From Ctena decussata (Eukaryota > Mollusca > Bivalvia > Lucinida > Lucinidae): a DNA stretch of 64,000 nt. The translations under genes and the position numbers were made by a program. The stretch is from contig OZ022506.1 of NCBI GenBank assembly GCA_963989385.1, forward strand, positions 5,435,415 to 5,499,414. Reading direction: 5' to 3'. This document shows, in pieces, positions 55,575 through 64,000 of the stretch (positions are counted from its first letter, which is position 1; each line of letters opens with the position of its first letter). Below the pieces are notes generated by a model. It saw only the letters and a program-made list of their open reading frames with translations, was not told where the DNA came from and ran no database searches.

Positions 55575-56860
55575 CCTTTGGTCTTAAGCCATTGGGCAGA
55601 CTAAAATCAAATAACATATACTCGAGGACTTTAAACATGTTTCACCTGAAAGAAATTGAAATGCGGCATTTATTTTATTATCAGCTAATATAAAGCCTAT
55701 CATAAATAAAAATGCTAATATAAAGCGAATGATAAATAAAAATGCATACATGTATCAAATGCATGAGATAATCATCAGTACAATCTTAGAATTTAAAAAG
55801 TTTAAATACACGCTTCAAAGATAAATGGGTGTTTTAAAACAGTTATAATGCACTATCCGAATGCTTACCGGAGTATAGCGTGGTTCCCGTCTTCCACTAA
55901 CTTCAATAATTGCTGAATTGAAGCGAGGTAAACACAATCTCGCGGAATGCAAAATGGCATTTAAAACATGGCACAAACTTCTAAACCCACAGCAATAAAT
56001 TAGCTCAAACATTATTTTATGGCTCATAGTGGTGTACTCTAGAACCGCGTGTAGTTAAAATGTTAAGCTAAGAGTCCGTTTAGAGTGGAATCAATGACCT
56101 TGACGTCATTTACTGCGCGGATAAACCGACGTTTTGTGCTGATATCAAAACATCCATTGAGGTTGGCGGATTCTTAACCGGTAAGTCTGTAAGATGTTTG
56201 TATCGAATACTGTTTATGTTATGTTTAAAACGTAAAATTACGTTATTTTCCAGAAAATCTCCTTTTTTTGAGATCCCAGTTTGTGTGCTCCAGTATTCAA
56301 TATAAGCTGTCTGACAGCAAATGAAGTCATGACGACCTTAATTTTGTGTTTTCGCTGTATATTTCATGGAAAAAGCTGAGATCGACTTTAAGAGCTGTAA
56401 CATAAGGAAGCATAAATGAAATTATCATATTACGTCGCATCTGAGCGTGTACTAAAGCCATGCATTAAAAACGATAATCCACTAGTGGATTAAATATGCA
56501 AATTACGTCATCACGTTATGCACAGCCTCGCATCTTATCTTTTTCCCCAACTCGTTTTAATAAATTCAATAATACATGAGCACTCATGTAAAATCCTCTC
56601 TTTAAGGGGCAGTGACGTTGACCAGTAAAGTGCAAAGGTCGTCACGCATGACATAAATTCCTGCATTTTTTTAGTTTGATTAGTTTTACAATTTCTAATA
56701 AAACCTAGTCATATTAATTAACTTAAATTTGAAATGTGGATCACATTTTTAGGTGAGGCGTTTTCAAAGTCCTCGAGTATATATACTGAGAGGCAACAGA
56801 AAGTATACACTTTTTGAATGCATATATTTAACTCATTGATCTGTAATTTCGCATGACTTA
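55575..56860. other. Copy-2-specific region, no supported gene
   Basis: Not matched in copy 1. It includes a full TGACGTCA near 56101 and a donor-like ACCG|GTAAGT near 56180, but no coding frame leads into it. The frame 55815-56027 (minus) has no motif. Confidence 0.4.
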
Positions 56861-57944
56861 TTTGTACTCAAGGTACATCAATGGGGCGTTGTAAAATTAC
56901 TTATTCAAACGCTTTACTAGCGGCACTGAACGTACGTGCCGGATTTGCACGTTTCCACCTGCACCCGATTGGACAATACGAGTTTGCTGTAAATCTGTGT
57001 TTAAAATTTAAGTTGTATTTTCTAAACATTCCACAACGTTTGCATTTCATTTGTACCATTACAAGGCTCTCTACGGCAGACAGAAATCATACACGCAGAG
57101 GAAAAAGTAGTCAGAGGCAAAAAGAAAATAAATATTTCATCGCCAATCAGTCGTGACTCCTGTGCATTTTATCAAGCCAGCGAGCGGTCAGCATGTTACG
57201 ATGTCTGTCTGCACGGAAAGCATTTTCGTGATGTAAATGAGCCACATACATTGTGGTTTGTTCAGAAAAGCAAACGAATATGCAAATATTGACTTTTGCA
57301 GCAAAATCGTTTTGTTTAATAAGATGCACCTGCAAATAAGGAAAAACCAACATGCATGCATAGTGTCGCTAGTCAAGCAAGTCATTAAATAATCTTAAAA
57401 TACAACAATATTGTACTTTGAGGAAAGATATATGATTCAGAATTTTAGACCTGAATAGTGAATAATGAGAAAAAAAAACGGGCATTTAAAACTGTATCCA
57501 TTCTTTTGGCCGTGCGTGTATGATTTCTGCTTGCCAAGACTTCTCATCGTGCAAATGGAACGCAACGTTTTGGCTTGTTTAGAACAGCATTCGAAATTTC
57601 AAATACAGATTTACAGTAAAATCGTACTGTCCAGTTGGCTGTACGGGAAAAACGTGCATAACCAGCATGTAGGTATAGTGCCGCTAATCAAGCGATTCAA
57701 CAAGTAAATGTATAATACCATATTAATTGACATTGAGTGAAATAAATCATGCAGAATTTCAGATCTGAGAAGTGAAAAATAGTAAAATATGGGCATTCAA
57801 AAAGTGTATACTTTATTTTGCCTCCGAGTATATTTGCATTCTCGGTGCATTTATTGAAAAGCCCTATGGCGAGCCTTAGAACGTATTGTAGTTTATGCTT
57901 CAATAACTACATCGGTTCACGTGACGTTACATAAGGTTAAGTGA

Positions 57945-58060
57945 CGTCAAGATAAACCATGGTTCTCTCTAATCTGATTGGACGCAGGCAACGTTATGAC
58001 GTCATTACGCTGTTTCGCTGTTAGCAGAAAAAATACTGCGTATAAATGTTTTTCTGCTTC
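57945..58060 (+). promoter_or_regulatory. Promoter-like block, copy 2
   Basis: GATTGG, TGACGTCA (about 57993) and CTGCGTATAAATG match 10165-10250. The middle motif is a perfect CRE palindrome here. Confidence 0.45.
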
Positions 58061-58130
58061 ACCTGTATTACTAAGGCTAAGTTGTGGTCAATTAATAGAC
58101 AGATAAGAATGTAATATAAGTAATGAACTT

Positions 58131-58236
58131 CGGGAGAAGATGTCTATAAATTGCAAAGCTTTTTATCTAATCCCGCTGTATGTTCATTGTGTTACTAAAT
58201 TTGCATTGATTCATTGAATAAAATATTGTTTAAACT
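58131..58236 (+). mobile_element. 106-bp retroposed insert with 13-bp target duplication
   Basis: AAGTAATGAACTT occurs on both sides (58118-58130 and 58237-58249). Copy 1 has the single empty version at about 10313-10326. The insert carries AATAAA close to its end. It could be a 5'-truncated transcript or an unknown short element. Confidence 0.8.
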
Positions 58237-60345
58237 AAGTAATGAACTTATTTTTCTGGTGTTTATCGAAGTATACAGTACATTGTATCGGTAGCAAAGT
58301 TTACATGAGCCCTTTCGATTTTTATTTACTTTGCACGCGACCCAATATAATTTATACTTCGATAAACACCAGAGAAAAGATATTCATACCTTAAATACAT
58401 GTTGAATCTTGGTGAGATTAAGGGATCCAAATCTATTGAAACAGTTTAGGTCTTTAGGCCAAAATGGCCTTCATGACCATTTTGAAAATTATGCCAAGGG
58501 AATACCATATTTTCTGCATACTTCCAAATCATTTTTACATATCCTCAGCACTCAGTTGAGCAATATAGGACCGCATGGTCCTCTGGTTCTGCTATACTGT
58601 GACAGTCAACCAACAGGGTTAAAATTCACAATTTGTAATTAATGTCTACTTTCAAATAGTCAGTTGTGAAATGATGTTTCTTGACTACTGTATCTTCATA
58701 CGATTTTCATTGAGAACAATGAAGGAATTAAAGGTATCACCGTCAAAAGTTTTGTGATGTTGTTTGCACATTGTCATTGATCGGGTTGTTTGGAATAAAC
58801 AGAATAAAATTGAAACACAGTGTTAACGTTTCATGTTCTGTTCTAAACGCCACTCTGCCAAGTGTATCCTTATACCCATAATGTCCTATACTAACAATGC
58901 ATGTACCGGTTATGGCTTTGACACAGCTAATATGCATGTTTGAACTCTATTCTTCATTGCATTTTGGCATCTTAGCCTGGTCATGGAAAGTCATACTTTT
59001 CATATGTCTGTACATGATTTTGTATTTTATTTGAAAATATTGATATATTTTCAGGTGCATTTTTCAGTTACTGCAGATTAAGATCTTGTCATTCAGATGA
59101 CATAAACCAGTGATTTTGTGCATTTATTTACTATCAGGTGGAACGGGGGGAGGGGGGGGGGAGGGTAGCGGGTACATTTTCATATGTTATACCAAATTGT
59201 TCCGACCGCCCCCCCGCCCCCCCCCCCTTCCCCCAGTCTCACCAGAATTATTTGTCCGACCACTAGATAGGTGACAAGAATTATGACCCCCATCCCAGAT
59301 ACCCTTCTAACACACATACACCATATTACCTATTTTATGCCAGACTGATCTCAAGCAAAACCTGTATGAAACACAAAGTATATTTTCTTATTCTGACAGG
59401 GTAATTAATCATGGTCTGTTAAATTTTTGTATGCATTTCTTGCACTTTCTTCTGCTTATGGCCGTCCAGAAATCTATTGTCTAATGGTAAATATTCATAA
59501 ATGTTAATAATGTAAATTGGGCTTCTGGGGGCAGGGGTCTGGGGGTGCAGCCCCCAAAAGCCACAGTAGTTTTGCTGATGAAAAGACACCTGGAGAGCTG
59601 ACATAATCACAAACGCAGGCATTAAATCTAATTGAGATCAAAATCATCTACTCTACATTTTAAAGACACTTTCAAACTGTTCTTCTTCAAAGAAATGATT
59701 TGTTTTTGGATATGAAGCTGCCCAAACTTTGAGTGTTAATTCCATAAATGTCTTTAAGCTTTGAGTTTGAGAGAAAGGAGTCTGAGATTTTAGGAGTAAA
59801 TGGGGGAAGGGGGGGTCTCAGAAGCTGAGACATTTCTTAAAAAAGACTGATGGAAGAATTCTGCCCCCTCCCCAAAACATGCCTAATGAAATAAATGACC
59901 CCCATGATCCGAGGCTTATTGAGTTGCCTCGACCCCCCCCCTGCCTCCCATTAAATCACAAAAAAAATCCGCCCCCCCCCCCCCCTAAATGTGCCTCCCC
60001 CCTCCACACACACCCCACCTGATAATAAATGACTCGTCCCTTGGTAAGTTTTTACACTTCAAAGTCAAAGAAACGAAATGTAAAATGTGTGTATCTAAAT
60101 CCGTACCGTTTACAATTTTATTGTCCATTAAATCATAAGATTGGAGGTGGATTCAATCATTACAGACTTACTGTTTTACTTCAACTGACTTACTGTTTTA
60201 TTTCAACTGGAGGTGTGCCGAAATGGGCAGAATTTCTTTGCAACAACAACAAGAACATTGTATTCGCCATTTTAGCCTGATCATTGAAAGTTTATACTAT
60301 TCATATGCTTCTACATGATTTTGTATTTAATGTGAAAAATTGATA

Positions 60346-60620
60346 TGAGCCGCGACACGACAAAACCAACAGAATGTGTGTAATTAAGTTACAGCACATG
60401 TATATAATTACCACCAGTATTGCGTCCAACTTTTAAAAAAAGAACTTTCAGTTTTACCTCATTGAGGGTGCGCTGAATAAAATCAGCGGTGGATCTCTAA
60501 GAAACAGAACAGAATAGAATGGCATGTTCGCCCAGTAAAGCCTGAGCATTCGCCCAGTCTGACCAGTGTTAGATGTCCGCATGTGGGTACCTTAGTCCCT
60601 TACCTACACTTGATGCGCAG
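60346..60620. repeat. Diverged GAGCCGCGACACG-family MITE, copy 2
   Basis: Counterpart of 24880-25170. The left end GAGCCGCGACACGACAAAAC is better preserved here. Confidence 0.65.
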
Positions 60621-60689
60621 TATCAGAGACAAATTTCTTAACTTAAAACATTCGAAACAGAAAACATGCCTATGGACTGTATGCACTGT

Positions 60690-61800
60690 TGCCATGACAA
60701 CAAAAGCTATGCCACTAACACTGAAAAGGAAAATCTGCCATTTTCATGTAATTTAAGGCCAATTCATTACATCTTTTGAATACATATACAGCTAAATGGT
60801 ATTATGAAAATATTAGAGAAATACTCATTAACATAAACAATGAAATTTTAGAAAATTTATAAACCTGGTTGCCATGACAACGTAAGTCAAAAAAGGGGGG
60901 CTGTTCAAAAGTTTGAAGACCTGCTTCATTTACATTTGAAGTCAACCAGTTTTTCAGCTTTTGGAGATGTACAGATAATCACAGCGTTTCAGATTTTTAT
61001 AAATGTACCTTAATGAAAGGAATACAATGAGTAAATATTCTGAAAGGATAAAACACTGTTGTTATAGCAACGGCAGTGCAATGCCTGTCACTGAATTTCC
61101 AAAGTTTGCAATTATCATCATTTTTAAGACATACTCTTCTTATTATATAAATGTGAAAGTAATGGTAATAACATTTTGTGTAATGAGTTCAAGTTGACAA
61201 ACATATAATAGTAAAACTTGAAGAAAACATGTCATTTAGTTGTCACAGAAGAACTATGGCCGCCAACAGATTTCGAACTTTTGCATTTCTTAACATAATC
61301 CAGGCATTTTTCGAATATTCTGTAAATATGGATGTAATTATAACAATTTTTACTCATATTGTGGACCTAAATTGACAAATAAATATCATTAAAGCTGAAG
61401 AAAATGTAGCGATCAGTTGTCATAGCAACAGAAGAACTATGCCTGTCAACGAATTTTCAGATTTTGTAATTTTTACCAAAATTCAAGACCATCTCTTAAA
61501 ACTATGTATACATGGATGAAATGGTAATAACTTTATTCAATATTGTGAACCTAAGTTGACAAATATGGTGTTTTTAAATCTGAAGAGATGATAAGATACA
61601 GTTGTCAAAGCAACAAAAGTACAAAGCCTATTATGCATTTGCCATTTTCACCTTCATTCAAGACAATTTCTTTGAATTCTTTAAACATGGAGGTTATGGC
61701 TATAACATTTATTTTATATAGTTGTCTACAGATGAGAAACATATAGTAATAAAATTAAAAAAACGCATATACTATATGGTTGTCATAGCAACAAAAGTAT
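60690..61800. repeat. Degenerate tandem repeats with GTTGYCATRGCAAC cores, copy 2
   Basis: Cores near 60688, 60870, 61058, 61418 and 61780, with decayed cores near 61240 and 61603, matching the phase of 25200-26560. Confidence 0.6.
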
Positions 61801-63284
61801 GATGTAAAATCTTTCTCTAAAATTGCCCTTTCCACCATCTTTCTTGAAATTTTCTTATGATTCTGTAAATGTGCAGGTAACATTTGTAACCTTTATTTCT
61901 TAGAGGTGACAAATATGCACAATTGAAATGCTAAATAACAACAGAAAATTTTCACTCGTGGCTTCGCCAATCGGGAAAATACTGCTTTTGATGTTCATCC
62001 GGTGAAATATAAATCGATCTTACACTGAAAAAGTCAAATATCCTCTATGTGGTTGCTATAGCAATAATGATGTATTGACTGTCATAATGGTTCTATATTT
62101 CTTATTATGAATATGCAATATTCACTGAATGCTTGATTCTTGATGTCAAGTGACACTGTTCATTGTAGGTTGATAGGTACATCTCCCTGTTTTCCTGCCA
62201 TTTCTGTAAAGGGAGACAAATTTTGTGACATCATGTTTGCTTCCGTAAATGACGAGACTTTTCTAAAAAGGAGTGTTCATTTACAGGCTTCCCTGAAAAA
62301 TGTACCAAATCAGTTTAACACATGGCATCTGTTCACTTAAAGCTGAATTCATCCGTTCACATCCATGAGGCTGCATCTCTGAAGTATCAGGTACGTATTG
62401 ATTGTGTATTACGATACAAAGATGTCCAGCTACCACCTCATTTATTGCAAAGATGTTACCTCAAGAATATAAGCATTCTCCAAATCAACACTGTTCCCCC
62501 CTCCCCCACCCCTCCGCCTAAAAAAAACCCATACAAAACAAAAAAAAAAACACTGCCCAAAAAACACTGCCTAAGCCTGAATTAGCTTGCAAAGAAAGAA
62601 ATCTTTGAGACTGCTTATCTGACCAGATTGGACAGATATTTCCGCTACCCCGTGTTTCTGCATTGCTTGATGCAAATGTCATTTTGTTGTGCCCTTCCTC
62701 AAATATAAGCCGGTTCATGGTCAGACTGTTAAAGTCATTATTGTGTTCGTAGTTTGTATTCAGTAAAAAAGTATTTTATTCAAAAAATTCATTTATGGGT
62801 AGGACGCCTAACTGAAACTGGAATTGTTTCCTTTACATGCCAATTTTGAAAGTTATAGTTTAAAGTTGTCAGAGAATAACACTGCTTATGTACCTTATTT
62901 CACTACAAATGTATAAACATACAGTTTGTGGAAAGGCGATTTAATCGATTAAGACTACCAAATGTAATTTTTGGACGGTATTTGTAGTTTGATTCGGTAT
63001 GAAATTATTGTTGTAGCATCTGGAGGTTAAATTTCTTCCGCACTGTGGGGAAAATTCCTTTGTAAATACAGATATCTGCATTATACATGTGCTAACTTGG
63101 TTTAAACCCAAACGTATTGCCATAAGCATGCCGTTGATTTAAAATCGAACCGGCCTTGATCATTTATTTTATAAATACGTACTAGCTGATGTGACACGCG
63201 GTTTTGTTTTTTAGCTAAATATAATTAATGGCATTGTTAAATTATCAAACAAAATGATTCATGGATTTCAAAGTAAACTGCGTT

Positions 63285-63434
63285 TCACCTTGCACGAACG
63301 CCCTGAGACTGATGGGGCCGCTCTCATTCAATCTGTCTTTAAACAAGGTCGATGGTTAGTATATATAAGTTCTTCACAATAAGATCAACATCGTTGGTTG
63401 GAGAAAACCTAATTTTGAAAATATACAAAGCAGA
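63285..63434 (+). promoter_or_regulatory. TATA promoter of signal exon 1b, copy 2
   Basis: TATATAAG at 63362-63369, with 65 bp between the box and the ATG. Upstream text matches 28715-28853. Confidence 0.65.
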
Positions 63435-63486
63435 ATGTGCAAGGTTGTTTGTTTTCTGTTCGCACTTATGTGCTTAACGGCAGTAG
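63435..63486 (+). CDS. Signal-peptide first exon (1b, copy 2) of a secreted peptide
   Basis: MCKVVCFLFALMCLTAV, then G|GTGAGT at 63487. Same length and phase as 28854-28905. The substitutions between the two keep the hydrophobic core, consistent with selection. The body exon would lie beyond the window. A long repeat starts 25 bp after the donor. Confidence 0.7.
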
Positions 63487-63511
63487 GTGAGTAGTTTTCG
63501 CTTTCTTCCTT

Positions 63512-64000
63512 TTTAGCTCACCTGAGCCGAAGGCTCACAGGTGAGCTTATAGTATAGGCAGGCATCCGTCGTCCGTCGTACGTCGTCCGTCAACATTTTC
63601 AAACGACATTTCCTCTGAAACTACAAGGCCCATTGTAACCAAATTTCATATATAGCATCTATAGGCAGGGGGAACCAATAATACTGTTTTTATGCAAATC
63701 GCTTCAGAATTTTGGTTGCTATGGCAACTTAAAATTTCCATTGACTTGTATGGGAAAAATCGAAAATTTGCATTTATTGCTATGTCACTGCAGATATTTT
63801 GACAAAACTTTTACAAAATGTTTCTTGAGTAGTCCTCTATCAATCACATGAAATTAATGTCAATTGCACAATTTGGCTGGTTGCCATGGCAACCGAATGA
63901 TAAAAAATAGAAAAAATATTCAAAATCATCTCCTCAGAAACAATGCAACCAATAAAGCTCAAAATTCACAGAAAGGATCTTAGTACTGACTTCTATGTAA
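63512..64000 (-). repeat. CTCACCTGAGCC-type long repeat, start
   Basis: 'agctcacctgagccgaaggctcacaggtgagctta' and CGTCCGTCGTACGTCGTCCG are the complement of the end of 48190-50294. It carries 'ggttgccatggcaacc' motifs and runs out of the window. Confidence 0.85.

Larger units (their letters stand above)
53385..63511 (+). repeat. Segmental duplication, copy 2
   Basis: Counterpart of 2365-28950, same order and orientation. It lacks the foldback element, the retroelement complex and the 28313 MITE. It has its own insertions near 54645-55195 and 58131-58236, and different sequence at 55575-56860. A new repeat at 63512 interrupts it after the second signal exon. Confidence 0.85.

Noticed and set aside
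56085..56190. First exon with CRE and donor near 56180
   Set aside because: A single donor-like site and one CRE without a coding frame or a conserved counterpart in copy 1 are not enough.

Overview
The window looks like metazoan nuclear DNA, most probably from a bivalve mollusc. It is AT-rich and dense in interspersed repeats, with no long uninterrupted reading frame. The repeats suggest the host: tRNA-headed SINEs, palindromic elements with GAGCCGCGACACG ends, long 'CCGTCCGT' elements, and 'CAAGAGGACC...GGCTCAGGTGAGC' elements are types I associate with clam, mussel and oyster genomes. That assignment is from memory of repeat types, not from a search. Nothing here is bacterial (no operons, no ribosome binding sites), so most short open frames are chance or lie inside repeats.

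The one host gene I can build is a small secreted cysteine-rich peptide. A 52-nt signal-peptide exon occurs four times: 6235-6286, 28854-28905, 54462-54513 (broken) and 63435-63486. The intact copies all end in phase 1 at a GT donor. At 42032 a matching acceptor opens an exon encoding a short peptide with nine cysteines. A last exon at 45094 carries an AATAAA signal at 45281. The simplest model is one gene with two alternative first exons (6235 and 28854) feeding a shared body at 42032-45300. A second, duplicated pair of first exons (54462 and 63435) would have its body beyond the right edge.

The layout is set by a segmental duplication. Copy 1 runs from about 2365 to 28950 and copy 2 from about 53385 to 63511, in the same orientation. 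Copy 1 is longer because mobile DNA entered it: a 2.75-kb foldback element with SWIM zinc-finger coding remnants (2689-5438), a nest of reverse-transcriptase retroelement pieces and other repeats (about 10357-22972), and a palindromic MITE (28313-28546). Copy 2 has its own insertions (about 54645-55195, and 58131-58236 with a 13-bp target duplication). The two copies therefore serve as filled and empty sites for several elements.

Between the copies lie a cluster of hammerhead ribozyme motifs (29159-31432), a roughly 58-bp satellite (31485-33680) that appears to come from the body of a local SINE, full-length SINEs with clear target duplications, several palindromic MITEs, an AGATATCT minisatellite, (CA)n and (TG)n tracts, and two long complex repeats (40378-42001 and 48190-50294).

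The strongest items for follow-up are the hammerhead repeat array, the alternative-first-exon secreted-peptide gene with its possible premature stop, and the SINE-to-satellite conversion.
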